A stretch of DNA of 64,000 nucleotides from Pseudomonas sp. H3(2019) (GTDB lineage: Bacteria; Pseudomonadota; Gammaproteobacteria; Pseudomonadales; Pseudomonadaceae). A program made the translations under genes and the position numbers. Of the stretch, positions 1 through 9,497 are shown one piece after another; the first letter of the stretch is position 1; each line of letters begins with the position of its first letter. Below the pieces are notes generated by a model. That model saw nothing but the letters and a program-made list of their open reading frames with translations, searched no databases and was not told the DNA's origin. The stretch covers positions 1 to 64,000 of the forward strand of contig NZ_VMSG01000006.1 in NCBI RefSeq assembly GCF_007713465.1, read 5' to 3'.

Positions 1-55
1 ATCGCCGATGGTAGTGTGGGGTTTCCCCATGTGAGAGTAGGTCATCGTCAAGATT
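1..55 (+). rRNA. rrf: 5S ribosomal RNA, 3' end only
   Basis: The first ~52-55 bases match the conserved 3' half of gammaproteobacterial 5S rRNA: the helix around GTGGGG-TTT-CCCCAT, the GAGAGTAGG segment, and the closing GTCATCGTCA. The 5' part lies before the window, so an rRNA operon transcribed to the right must sit directly upstream. The mature 3' end is uncertain by a few bases. A rho-independent terminator follows at once, which fits the end of an rrn operon. Confidence 0.93.
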
Positions 56-63
56 AAATTCCG

Positions 64-97
64 AAACCCCTATCTGCGTATGCAGGTAGGGGTTTTG
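64..97 (+). terminator. rho-independent terminator of the rRNA operon
   Basis: A 14-bp stem (64-77 with 82-95, one G-T wobble) with a GTAT loop is followed by a T-rich tract. It starts nine bases after the 5S sequence, as expected for the end of an rrn operon. Confidence 0.9.
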
Positions 98-209
98 TTT
101 TGCCTGCGAGAAAGTTCGTACGGCAACATCGGACAGCTCCCGGCTGTCACAGTCACCTGACAATGCTAAGGTTCGGCCCTAGCTTTTGCATTTCTCCAAG
201 GAAGCCCTT

Positions 210-3200
210 ATGGCGGACGCCTCGTTCCTCAGCGCTGGTTTTATGGTGGTTCACGGCAACCGCCTGGACGAACTGCGTAGCCTGGTGGTCAGTTGGATGC
301 GGCGTTATCCGCTTGCGCCCCTGGAAAATGAAATCGCTCTAGTGCAGAGCAATGGTATTGCCCAATGGCTGAAGCTGGCATTGGCCGAAGACCCTGAAGA
401 TGACGACATGGGCGGCTGTGGCATCGCTGCGGCCATTGATGTGCAGTTACCTGGCAGCTTTATGTGGCAACTTTATCGATCAGTGCTCGGGCGTGATGAA
501 ATTCCAGCGAAGTCGTTGCTGGACAAGGCCCCACTGACCTGGCGATTGATGCGCCTGTTACCAGAGCTGATTGATCAACCGTACTTCGAACCGTTACAAC
601 GCTTCCTGACTCACGATACCGACCTGCGTAAACGCTATCAGCTCGCTGAGCGGCTTGCGGATTTGTTTGACCAGTATCAAGTGTATCGGGCGGACTGGCT
701 GGAGGATTGGGCCGCGGGTCGCCATCAACTGCGTAACGGTAGAGGTGAGAGCAAACCGCTCACACCGGCCAACTGTTGGCAGGCTGAGCTGTGGCGTGCG
801 CTGTTGCTGGATGTTGGTGAGCAAGGCATGGCGCAAAGCCGTGCAGGTGTTCACCAACGCTTCATCGAAACAATCACTGGCCTGGACATCGCACCTAAGG
901 GATTACCTTCGCGGGTGATCGTTTTTGGCATTTCTTCGCTACCCGCTCAAGCCCTGGAAGCACTCGCAGGATTGGCTCGCTTCAGCCAGGTTCTGCTCTG
1001 TGTGCACAACCCATGTCGTCACCATTGGGCAGACATCGTCGCCGATAAAGACCTTTTAAGGCATCAGTACAAGCGACAGGCGCGCAAGACCGGCATGCCG
1101 GTCGTACTTGACCCACAAACCCTGCATCAACATGCTCACCCGCTGCTGGCAGCCTGGGGTAAGCAGGGGCGCGACTACATCAACCTGCTCGACAGTTATG
1201 ACGACCCCAACAGCTATCGATCAGCTTTTCGCGATGGACGTATCGATCTTTTCAGCGAAAGCCAGCCGCTGAACATGCTCAATCAATTGCAGGATGACAT
1301 CCTCGAGTTACGCCCGCTGAATGAAACTCGCCTGCTCTGGCCTGCGGTCGATCTGAAGCAGGACGAGTCGATCCGTTTTCACATTGCTCATAGCGCACAG
1401 CGTGAAGTGGAGATACTCCACGATCAGTTGCTCGCACGCTTCAGCGCAGAGCCGCAGTTGCGCCCACGCGATGTGATCGTGATGGTTCCGGACATCGACA
1501 GTTACGCGCCACACATCCGGGCCGTATTTGGTCAACTTGAGCGGGAGGATCGGCGCTTTATCCCGTTTACGCTGACCGATCAGGGCCAGCGTGGTCGCGA
1601 CCCGTTGCTGATCGCGGTCGAGCATTTGCTCAAGCTGCCTGACAGCCGTTTTCCGGTCAGCGAGATCCTCGACTTGCTGGACGTTCCGGCATTGCGCGCG
1701 CGATTCGGAGTAGAGGAGCGCGACCTGCCGACCTTGCATCGCTGGATCGAAGGGGCTGGTGTTCGCTGGGGTATGAGCGCGGAACAGCGCGCCGGTCTAG
1801 GTTTACCTGATGAGCTTGAGCAAAACAGCTGGCGTTTTGGCTTGCGTCGCATGCTTTTGGGGTATGCCGTTGGCAGTGGCCATTCCTGCGATGGCATCGA
1901 ACCTTACGATGAAATCGGCGGACTGGATGCGGCACTGATTGGCCCATTGGTAGCTTTACTCGATGCTTTGCAACTTGCTCATAAGGAGCTCTCACAACCG
2001 GCATCGCCCGATCAATGGGGTGTGCGTCTGCAAGCATTGATGCAGCTATTTTTCCTGGCCAGCAATGAGCATGACGACTATCTGCTGGCCCAACTCGAGT
2101 TGCTCCGCGAAACCTGGCTGGAGACTTGCGAATCGGTTGGCTTGCAGGACGAACTGCCGCTGACGGTGGTCCGTGAAGCCTGGTTGGCCGGTCTCGATCA
2201 GGGGCGTTTGTCTCAACGTTTCCTGGCGGGCGCAGTGAACTTTTGTACGCTGATGCCGATGCGTGCGATCCCGTTCAAACTCGTTTGCCTGCTGGGCATG
2301 AACGACGGTGATTATCCGCGTGCGCAACCGCCACTGGATTTCGACTTGATGGGCAGCGATTACCGCCCCGGTGATCGGTCACGGCGAGAGGATGACCGTT
2401 ATCTATTGCTCGAAGCCGTGCTCTCGGCGCGGGATCAGCTTTACATCAGTTGGGTCGGGCGCAGTATTCGTGACAATAGCGAGCGCCCCGCATCGGTATT
2501 GATCGGTCAGTTGCGTGACCACCTGGCTAACGGCTGGAAACTCGCCGAAGGCACTAAAGAACTCCTTGAAGCGATGACCCAGGAGCATCCGTTACAACCC
2601 TTCAGCGCTCGTTATTTCCATGAAGGCGATCAATTGTTCAGCTATGCCCGGGAATGGCAGCTGTTGCATGAGCAACATGACAACACTCCAGCCTTGGAAG
2701 TACTTGATGCTTATGTTCAAGAGGAGCCGCTGAGTCTTGGTCAACTACAGGATTTCCTGCGCAATCCCGTGCGGCATTTTTTCAGTCAGCGTCTCAAGGT
2801 GTTTTTCGAAGCGGCTGAAGCGCCTTTGGCAGATGAAGAGCCTTTCGTGCTTGATGCGTTGCAACGCTACAGCCTGAGCGACAGCTTGCTTGAAGCTGCA
2901 CTGGCTAGTCCCGCTCAACCAGAACAAGCTCTGCATGCACAGGCCAAAAGGTTGCAGGATAGCGGCTTGTTGCCGATGGCCGGTTTCGGCGAGTGCTTGC
3001 AACGTGAGTTGATCGAGCCGCTACCGGATCTGCTGCAACGTTATCAACAGTTGCTGGTTTTGTGGCCAACACCGCAAAACAGTGCTTTGCCGGTGACGCT
3101 CCAATTGCAGGGAGTGAGCCTGGAAGGCTGGCTCAGCGGTCTTCATCAACGCAGCGATGGCGGGTTGCTGGCTGTCACTACGATCCCCAACAGCATTGGT

Positions 3201-3662
3201 TCGATCAAGACCCGCAAGTGGCATCGTTTGACTCGTCCTTGGGTTAACCACCTGGTGGCTTGCGCGAGCGGCTTGTCGATGACCACCGGGTTGGTGGCCA
3301 GTGACGATACCTTGCTGCTCGCCCCTATCGAGCAAGATGCCGCACTGAAGACCCTGGGTAATCTGTTACAGGCCTGGCAATCAGGTATGCGCCAGCCATT
3401 GCCCATAGCGGTAAAAACGGCTTTCGCCTGGCTGGGGCAGACTGATCCGCTCAAAGCCGAGGCTGCCGCTCGCAAGGCCTATGAAGGCGACGGCCAGACC
3501 ACCGATGGCGAGCGCCGCGAAAGCCCTGCACTGGCTCGCCAGTTTGCCGATTACAACGCCCTGGTTGCCGACGAAAACTTTGTCGATTGGTGTGACGCGC
3601 TCTACCGCCCGCTGCTCGAAGCCCCTTGGTGCTCATTGACCAGTGAGGAGTCGCACTCATGA
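210..3662 (+). CDS. recC: RecBCD exonuclease V, RecC subunit
   Basis: RecC is the non-catalytic, helicase/nuclease-like subunit of the RecBCD helicase-nuclease that resects double-strand breaks and recognises Chi during homologous recombination. The product from the ATG at 210 has 1150 residues, the normal RecC size. The start at 210 is preferred over an in-frame ATG at 186 because GGAAG (about 200-204) stands a proper distance before it. The N-terminus (VVHGNRLDEL, then a segment LAPLENEIALVQSNGIAQWL) is typical of RecC. Its stop overlaps the recB start by four bases, and recD follows, so the three subunits form one translationally coupled operon. It follows directly after an rRNA operon terminator; a promoter between 97 and 209 is expected but not obvious. 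Confidence 0.96.
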   Translation: MADASFLSAGFMVVHGNRLDELRSLVVSWMRRYPLAPLENEIALVQSNGIAQWLKLALAEDPEDDDMGGCGIAAAIDVQLPGSFMWQLYRSVLGRDEIPAKSLLDKAPLTWRLMRLLPELIDQPYFEPLQRFLTHDTDLRKRYQLAERLADLFDQYQVYRADWLEDWAAGRHQLRNGRGESKPLTPANCWQAELWRALLLDVGEQGMAQSRAGVHQRFIETITGLDIAPKGLPSRVIVFGISSLPAQALEALAGLARFSQVLLCVHNPCRHHWADIVADKDLLRHQYKRQARKTGMPVVLDPQTLHQHAHPLLAAWGKQGRDYINLLDSYDDPNSYRSAFRDGRIDLFSESQPLNMLNQLQDDILELRPLNETRLLWPAVDLKQDESIRFHIAHSAQREVEILHDQLLARFSAEPQLRPRDVIVMVPDIDSYAPHIRAVFGQLEREDRRFIPFTLTDQGQRGRDPLLIAVEHLLKLPDSRFPVSEILDLLDVPALRARFGVEERDLPTLHRWIEGAGVRWGMSAEQRAGLGLPDELEQNSWRFGLRRMLLGYAVGSGHSCDGIEPYDEIGGLDAALIGPLVALLDALQLAHKELSQPASPDQWGVRLQALMQLFFLASNEHDDYLLAQLELLRETWLETCESVGLQDELPLTVVREAWLAGLDQGRLSQRFLAGAVNFCTLMPMRAIPFKLVCLLGMNDGDYPRAQPPLDFDLMGSDYRPGDRSRREDDRYLLLEAVLSARDQLYISWVGRSIRDNSERPASVLIGQLRDHLANGWKLAEGTKELLEAMTQEHPLQPFSARYFHEGDQLFSYAREWQLLHEQHDNTPALEVLDAYVQEEPLSLGQLQDFLRNPVRHFFSQRLKVFFEAAEAPLADEEPFVLDALQRYSLSDSLLEAALASPAQPEQALHAQAKRLQDSGLLPMAGFGECLQRELIEPLPDLLQRYQQLLVLWPTPQNSALPVTLQLQGVSLEGWLSGLHQRSDGGLLAVTTIPNSIGSIKTRKWHRLTRPWVNHLVACASGLSMTTGLVASDDTLLLAPIEQDAALKTLGNLLQAWQSGMRQPLPIAVKTAFAWLGQTDPLKAEAAARKAYEGDGQTTDGERRESPALARQFADYNALVADENFVDWCDALYRPLLEAPWCSLTSEESHS

Positions 3663-6600
3663 CAGCGAAAGTCCCTCTGGCATTAGCCTTCCCGCTTCGC
3701 GGTAGTCAACTGATCGAAGCCAGTGCCGGCACCGGCAAGACGTTCACTATTTCCGCTCTCTATCTGCGCCTGGTGCTTGGCCACGGTGACGAGTCTGCCG
3801 GTTTTGGTCGTGAACTCCTGCCACCGCAAATTCTCGTGGTGACCTTTACTGATGCCGCGACCAAAGAGCTGCGTGAACGGATCCGTACACGTCTTGCCGA
3901 GGCTGCGCGGTTTTTCCGCGACGAAACGCCAGCACCCGACAGCCTGATTGCCGAGTTGCGTGGGCAGTTCAGTCCTGAACAGTGGTCTGGCTGTGCGAAC
4001 CGTTTGGACATCGCAGCACAGTGGATGGATGAGGCGGCCGTTTCGACGATTCACAGTTGGTGCCAGCGGATGCTGCGCGAGCACGCGTTTGACAGTGGCA
4101 GTCTGTTCACCCAAACCCTGGAAGTTGATCACAGCGATTTGCTCGGTGAAGTACTGCGCGATTACTGGCGGCTATTTTGCTACCCGATGCAAGGTGATGC
4201 GTTGAACTGGGTTCGCAGCCATTGGGGCGGTCCGGCCGCATTGCTGTCGAGGGTACGCGGATTGTTCGCCAGTGAGCGTGACAGCGATGAAGGGAAAGAA
4301 CCTGCCGAGCTGATCACGGAGTGCCTGCAAGCTCGACGTGACGCGTTGATGGAGCTCAAGGCTCCATGGCGACAATGGGCGCAGGAGCTGCGTGAGATCT
4401 GTCTGCAAGGCGTGGCCAGCAAGTCTGTCGACGGACGCAAGATGCAAGCGCGTTACTTCGAGCCCTGGTTTGAGAAAATCAATGCCTGGGCCGAGGATGA
4501 CAGCGTTGAGCAACTGGATATCGGCACCGGCTTCAATCGTCTGACACCTGATGGCATGGCTGAGGCCTGGAAAGGTCAGGCACCGAGTCACCCCGGCCTG
4601 GATGCCATGCCCGGTCTGAAAACCAGTCTCGATGCATTACCGACCCCTGATGCTGCTGTCCTGAAACATGTAGCACAGTGGGTGGGGGCACGCTTTGAAG
4701 AAGAGAAGCGTCGGCGTGCTGAAATGGGTTTCGACGACATGTTGCTGAGGCTCGATGCCGCATTGCGAGCCGAAGGGGGGGAGCGTCTGGCGACGTTGAT
4801 CCGCGAGCAGTTTCCAGTCGCATTGATCGACGAATTCCAGGACACCGACCCGGTACAGTACCGGATCTTCGAGAGCATCTATCGCATCGAAGACAACAAC
4901 CCCGAATGTGGGCTGTTTCTGATCGGCGACCCTAAACAAGCGATCTATGCCTTCCGTGGCGCCGATATCTACACCTACTTGCGCGCGCGTCAGGCAACGA
5001 GTGGCCGCTTGCATACCCTGGGCACCAACTTCCGCTCCAGTCACGGGATGGTCGATGCGGTGAACCACGTGTTCCAGCGTGCAGAAGCCCGTGAGCAGGG
5101 GCGTGGAGCGTTTCTGTTTCGCGAAAAAAACGGCGTAAACCCGGTTCCATTTCTGCCGGTCGAATCGCAAGGCCGTAAAGAGTCTTTGCAGATCAACGGT
5201 CAGGCCGTACCGGCGCTGAATATCTGGCAACTGTCCAGCGAGCAACCGTTGTCCGGTGTTGTGTACCGACAGCAACTGGCTGCAGCTTGCGCCAGTGAAA
5301 TCACTGCATTGCTCAATGGCGGGCAGCAGGGGTGTGCGGGTTTTGTCCGGGGGACAGGGGATCTACAGGGGCTGCTCCCGGCAGATATCGCGATTCTGGT
5401 ACGCGATGGTAAAGAGGCCCAGGCGGTACGTAACGAATTGTCCGCGCGGGGTGTGCGCAGTGTTTATCTATCGGACAAGGACTCGGTGTTCGCGGCCCAG
5501 GAGGCTCACGACCTGTTGAGTTGGCTAAAGGCCTGCGCCGAGCCGGATGTCGAGCGACCGCTGCGTGCAGCGCTGGCCAGCATCACCTTGAACCTGTCAC
5601 TGACAGAACTGGAGCGCTTGAACCAGGATGAGCTGGCCTGGGAGAAGCGCGTCATGCAGTTTCGCGAGTATCGGGTGATTTGGCGCAGTCAGGGCATCCT
5701 GCCAATGCTGCGCCGGTTGCTGCATGATTTCGAACTGCCTCAGGCCTTGATTGCCCGAAGCGATGGCGAGCGGGTACTGACCAACCTGCTGCATCTCTCG
5801 GAGCTGTTGCAGCAAGCCGCCGCCGAGCTCGATGGCGAGCAAGCTCTGATTCGTCATTTGTCCGAGCATCTGGCGTTGTCCGGGCAGGCCGGCGAAGAGC
5901 AGATTCTGCGTCTGGAAAGCGATGAGCAACTGGTCAAGGTAGTGACCATCCACAAGTCCAAAGGCCTTGAGTATCCGCTGGTTTTTCTGCCGTTCATTTG
6001 TTCGGCAAAACCGGTGGATGGCAGTCGCTTGCCATTGCACTACCACGACGCGAACGGGCAAGCGCAGATAACGTTGAGCCCAACCCCCGAGCTGATTGCC
6101 TTGGCGGACGATGAGCGTCTGGCTGAAGACTTGCGTCTACTCTATGTGGCCTTGACTCGTGCCCAGCATGCTTGCTGGCTGGGTGTCACCGATCTCAAAC
6201 GCGGTAATAACAACAGCTCGGTACTTCACCTGTCGGCATTGGGCTATCTGCTGGGCGGCAGCGAGAAGCTGGCCGAATCGACGGCGCTGAAGCGTTGGCT
6301 GGAAGACTTGCAGCAAAACTGCAGCGCTTTGAGCCATGGCGAGATGCCTGAAGCCACAACCGAACGTTTTCTCCCGCCACGCAATGAGGCAACGTTGCTC
6401 GCACCGCTGATACCGAAGCGCAAGGCGGCCGAGAACTGGTGGATCGCTTCCTACAGTGCGTTGCGCATTGGAGATAGCCTGAGCACTGGCAGCGACGAAG
6501 CGCCGGAAAGCCCGCAAGCGCAAAAGCTTTTTGACGACGAGCGACTTGATCCCGATGCGCCACGCGAAGTGCTTGCGAGCGGTGGTGATATCCACTGCTT

Positions 6601-7348
6601 CCCGCGCGGGCCGAATCCCGGGACATTTCTCCATGGATTATTGGAGTGGGCGGGTGATGAAGGTTTCACCGCAGACCCGAAGTCCATCGAAAACGCCATT
6701 GCGCGCCGCTGCAACCGCCGTGGTTGGGAGGGCTGGATCAATACCCTGAGCGACTGGCTGCAGCACTTGTTGCAAGCGCCGTTATGCATTGGTGCCGAGC
6801 AACCACCCGTGGTGTTCGAGCAACTGACCGAGTACCGGGTCGAAATGGAGTTCTGGTTTGCCAGCCATAAAGTCGATGTGTTGAAGCTCGACGAACTGGT
6901 GCGCCAATACACCCATGCCGGCGCTTCTCGTGTCGTTGCCGAGCCCGTACTGCTGAATGGCATGTTCAAAGGCTTTATCGACCTGACGTTCGAGCACGCC
7001 GGGCGTTATTACGTTGCGGATTACAAGTCCAACTGGCTCGGTGCTGACGATTCGGCCTATACCGAGCAGGCCATGGAACAGTCGATGCTCGATCATCGCT
7101 ATGACCTGCAATACGTGTTGTACCTACTGGCGCTGCATCGCCAGCTCAAGGCGCGACTCGCCGATTACGACTACGACCGGCACATGGGCGGCGCCTTGTA
7201 CCTGTTCCTGCGCGGCACCCGGGCACCAGGCCAAGGCGTGTATTTCACTCGTCCGCCACGGGAATTGATCGAACGACTGGACCGGCTGTTCCAGGGAAAA
7301 CCAGAACCCAAGCCTGAACCGGCCTGGGAGCAGGGTGTATTGCTATGA
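3659..7348 (+). CDS. recB: RecBCD exonuclease V, RecB helicase-nuclease subunit
   Basis: RecB is the 3'-5' helicase and sole nuclease of RecBCD. The 1229-residue product has the UvrD-type Walker A AGTGKT at residues 23-28, the Walker B/motif II core DEFQD near 392, the VALTRAQ helicase motif near 826, and a C-terminal PD-(D/E)XK nuclease with GFIDL followed by DYKSNW near 1120. This is the region that holds the catalytic Asp and Lys in E. coli RecB. It overlaps recC at its start and recD at its end (ATGA at 7345), so expression is coupled. All key motifs look intact. Confidence 0.97.
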   Translation: MTAKVPLALAFPLRGSQLIEASAGTGKTFTISALYLRLVLGHGDESAGFGRELLPPQILVVTFTDAATKELRERIRTRLAEAARFFRDETPAPDSLIAELRGQFSPEQWSGCANRLDIAAQWMDEAAVSTIHSWCQRMLREHAFDSGSLFTQTLEVDHSDLLGEVLRDYWRLFCYPMQGDALNWVRSHWGGPAALLSRVRGLFASERDSDEGKEPAELITECLQARRDALMELKAPWRQWAQELREICLQGVASKSVDGRKMQARYFEPWFEKINAWAEDDSVEQLDIGTGFNRLTPDGMAEAWKGQAPSHPGLDAMPGLKTSLDALPTPDAAVLKHVAQWVGARFEEEKRRRAEMGFDDMLLRLDAALRAEGGERLATLIREQFPVALIDEFQDTDPVQYRIFESIYRIEDNNPECGLFLIGDPKQAIYAFRGADIYTYLRARQATSGRLHTLGTNFRSSHGMVDAVNHVFQRAEAREQGRGAFLFREKNGVNPVPFLPVESQGRKESLQINGQAVPALNIWQLSSEQPLSGVVYRQQLAAACASEITALLNGGQQGCAGFVRGTGDLQGLLPADIAILVRDGKEAQAVRNELSARGVRSVYLSDKDSVFAAQEAHDLLSWLKACAEPDVERPLRAALASITLNLSLTELERLNQDELAWEKRVMQFREYRVIWRSQGILPMLRRLLHDFELPQALIARSDGERVLTNLLHLSELLQQAAAELDGEQALIRHLSEHLALSGQAGEEQILRLESDEQLVKVVTIHKSKGLEYPLVFLPFICSAKPVDGSRLPLHYHDANGQAQITLSPTPELIALADDERLAEDLRLLYVALTRAQHACWLGVTDLKRGNNNSSVLHLSALGYLLGGSEKLAESTALKRWLEDLQQNCSALSHGEMPEATTERFLPPRNEATLLAPLIPKRKAAENWWIASYSALRIGDSLSTGSDEAPESPQAQKLFDDERLDPDAPREVLASGGDIHCFPRGPNPGTFLHGLLEWAGDEGFTADPKSIENAIARRCNRRGWEGWINTLSDWLQHLLQAPLCIGAEQPPVVFEQLTEYRVEMEFWFASHKVDVLKLDELVRQYTHAGASRVVAEPVLLNGMFKGFIDLTFEHAGRYYVADYKSNWLGADDSAYTEQAMEQSMLDHRYDLQYVLYLLALHRQLKARLADYDYDRHMGGALYLFLRGTRAPGQGVYFTRPPRELIERLDRLFQGKPEPKPEPAWEQGVLL

Positions 7349-9432
7349 GCCGTTCCTTTGCCGATTTGTTACCCACACCGTTGACGGCCGAGAGCCTTGC
7401 GCAACTGACGCCGCTGAGCCGTGCCGAAGATCTGTTGCTGTTGCTCGAACGCTGGGTCGAGCGTGGCTGGCTTCGGGCGCTGGACAAAGCCTTTGTCGCC
7501 TTCCTCTACGAACTGGCACCCGATGGAGATCCGCTGGTGCTGCTGGCGGCAGCCTTGACCAGCCATCAATTGGGGCACGGGCATGTGTGCCTTGATCTGT
7601 TCGAGACGCTGAAGGAGCCGGACTTCGCGCTTTCCCTGCCGCCTGAAGGCGATCTTCAGACCGGTACCCTGTTGTTGCCGTCGCAATTGCTTGAAGCATT
7701 GGAGGGGGCACACTGGTGCAAGGTCCTGGCGTCCAGCAGCCTTGTCGCGCTGGCCGTCGATGAGCGTGACGAAACGCTGCAGCGCCCATTGGTATTGTCC
7801 GGCAAGCGATTGTATTTACGCCGTTACTGGACGTACGAACGACGCATCGACAGTGCGTTGCGACAACGTCTTGTCAATCATGAGCCAACGCCTGATGACC
7901 TGTCTGAACGCCTGAGCGGCTTGTTTGGCCCGGCCAGTTCCAGCGCGCAGATCGATTGGCAGAAACTCGCCTGTGCCCTGGCCACCCGTGGTGCATTCAG
8001 CATCGTCACCGGCGGGCCCGGAACCGGCAAAACCACCACGGTCGTGCGTTTGCTGGCCCTGCTCCAGGCGCCAGCCGTGGAGGCGGGCAAGCCACTGCGG
8101 ATTCGACTTGCCGCGCCCACGGGCAAGGCCGCCGCGCGACTGACAGAGTCCATCAGTCAGCAAGTGCGCACACTGCGGGTTGCCGATAGTGTCAGGGGCA
8201 AAATCCCCTCTGACGTGACCACGGTCCACCGTCTGCTCGGCAGTCGGCCGGGTACCCGGCATTTCCGCCATCACGCCGGCAATCGCCTGCCGCTGGATGT
8301 GCTGGTGGTCGACGAAGCCTCAATGATAGACCTGGAGATGATGGCCAACCTGCTTGATGCATTACCGACGCATGCCCGGTTGGTCTTGCTCGGTGACAAG
8401 GATCAGCTGGCGTCGGTGGAGGCCGGCGCCGTTCTCGGTGATCTGTGCCGCGATGCCGAGGCCGGTTGGTACAGCCCGCAGACCCGTGACTGGCTGGAGG
8501 CCGTGAGTGGCGAAGAGCTCGGTTCCAGCGGTCTGCAGGAAGACACCGACGCCACTCACCCGTTGGCCCAGCAGGTCGTGATGCTGCGTCACTCGCGGCG
8601 ATTTGGTGAAGGCAGCGGCATTGGTCAACTGGCGCGCTGGGTCAATCAGCAGCAGGCCGATGAGGCCCGCAAGCTGCTGGTTGCCCGCAGTCATGCCGAT
8701 CTTTTTTCGCTGTCCCTCAAGGGGGAGCAGGACAGGGCGCTGGAGCGTCTATTACTCGAAGGCCAGGGCGAAGGTCCGCAGGGTTATCGGCATTACCTGA
8801 GCCTCTTGCGCAACCAGCGTCCGTCCAGCGACTCACGTCCCGACGATCCCTGCTGGATCGAGTGGGCGCGCAATGTCTTGCAAGCCTTCGACGCTTTCCA
8901 GTTGCTGTGCGCCGTGCGCAAGGGACCGTGGGGTGTCGAGGGGCTGAATCAGCGGATTACCGGTGCGTTGCTCAAGGCGCGGCTGATCGACAGTGATCAG
9001 CAATGGTACGAAGGGCGTCCGGTGCTGATGACGCGCAACGATTATGGCCTGGGTCTGATGAACGGCGACATCGGTATCGCGCTCAAATTGCCTGAGCGCG
9101 ATGGCCAGGAGGTTGGGCGCCAGGTGTTGCGCGTCGCTTTTGCGCGTAACGATGGTCAGGGCGGTGTCAGGTTTGTTTTGCCCAGCCGACTCAATGACGT
9201 GGAAACCGTCTACGCCATGACCGTGCACAAGTCCCAAGGCTCCGAGTTCGCCCACACGGCGTTGATCCTTCCCGATGCGCTGAACCCGGTGCTGACCAAA
9301 GAGCTGATCTACACCGGAATCACTCGCGCCAAGAACTGGTTCAGCCTGATCGAACCACGTACCGGGATTTTTGAAGAAGCCGTACGACGCAAGGTCAAGC
9401 GCTTGAGCGGGTTGATGCTGGAACTGGGGTGA
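7345..9432 (+). CDS. recD: RecBCD exonuclease V, RecD helicase subunit
   Basis: RecD is the 5'-3' helicase of RecBCD and confers processive nuclease activity and Chi regulation. The 695-residue protein has the RecD-type Walker A GGPGTGKTTT near residues 223-232, a DEASMID Walker B motif, LLGDKDQL, and a C-terminal TVHKSQGSEF motif VI region ending in ITRAKNW. The start ATG overlaps the recB stop. It is the last gene of recCBD; a strong hairpin follows at 9445-9476. Confidence 0.96.
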   Translation: MSRSFADLLPTPLTAESLAQLTPLSRAEDLLLLLERWVERGWLRALDKAFVAFLYELAPDGDPLVLLAAALTSHQLGHGHVCLDLFETLKEPDFALSLPPEGDLQTGTLLLPSQLLEALEGAHWCKVLASSSLVALAVDERDETLQRPLVLSGKRLYLRRYWTYERRIDSALRQRLVNHEPTPDDLSERLSGLFGPASSSAQIDWQKLACALATRGAFSIVTGGPGTGKTTTVVRLLALLQAPAVEAGKPLRIRLAAPTGKAAARLTESISQQVRTLRVADSVRGKIPSDVTTVHRLLGSRPGTRHFRHHAGNRLPLDVLVVDEASMIDLEMMANLLDALPTHARLVLLGDKDQLASVEAGAVLGDLCRDAEAGWYSPQTRDWLEAVSGEELGSSGLQEDTDATHPLAQQVVMLRHSRRFGEGSGIGQLARWVNQQQADEARKLLVARSHADLFSLSLKGEQDRALERLLLEGQGEGPQGYRHYLSLLRNQRPSSDSRPDDPCWIEWARNVLQAFDAFQLLCAVRKGPWGVEGLNQRITGALLKARLIDSDQQWYEGRPVLMTRNDYGLGLMNGDIGIALKLPERDGQEVGRQVLRVAFARNDGQGGVRFVLPSRLNDVETVYAMTVHKSQGSEFAHTALILPDALNPVLTKELIYTGITRAKNWFSLIEPRTGIFEEAVRRKVKRLSGLMLELG

Positions 9433-9444
9433 GCGGGTGCAGTG

Positions 9445-9476
9445 TGGTGGCGAGAGGTTTTGACCTGTCGCCACCA
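9445..9476. terminator. hairpin between convergent recD and ABC transporter genes
   Basis: Nine-base arms (9445-9453 and 9468-9476) with a further partial inner stem form a stable hairpin 12 bases after the recD stop. It is placed between convergent genes, but no long T-tract follows, so a role as bidirectional terminator is inferred from position. Confidence 0.5.
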
Positions 9477-9497
9477 AGACCAGGTCTACTCCGAGGT

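Noticed and set aside
12..60. A tRNA gene after the rRNA operon
   Set aside because: The sequence is 5S rRNA followed by a terminator; no cloverleaf is present.
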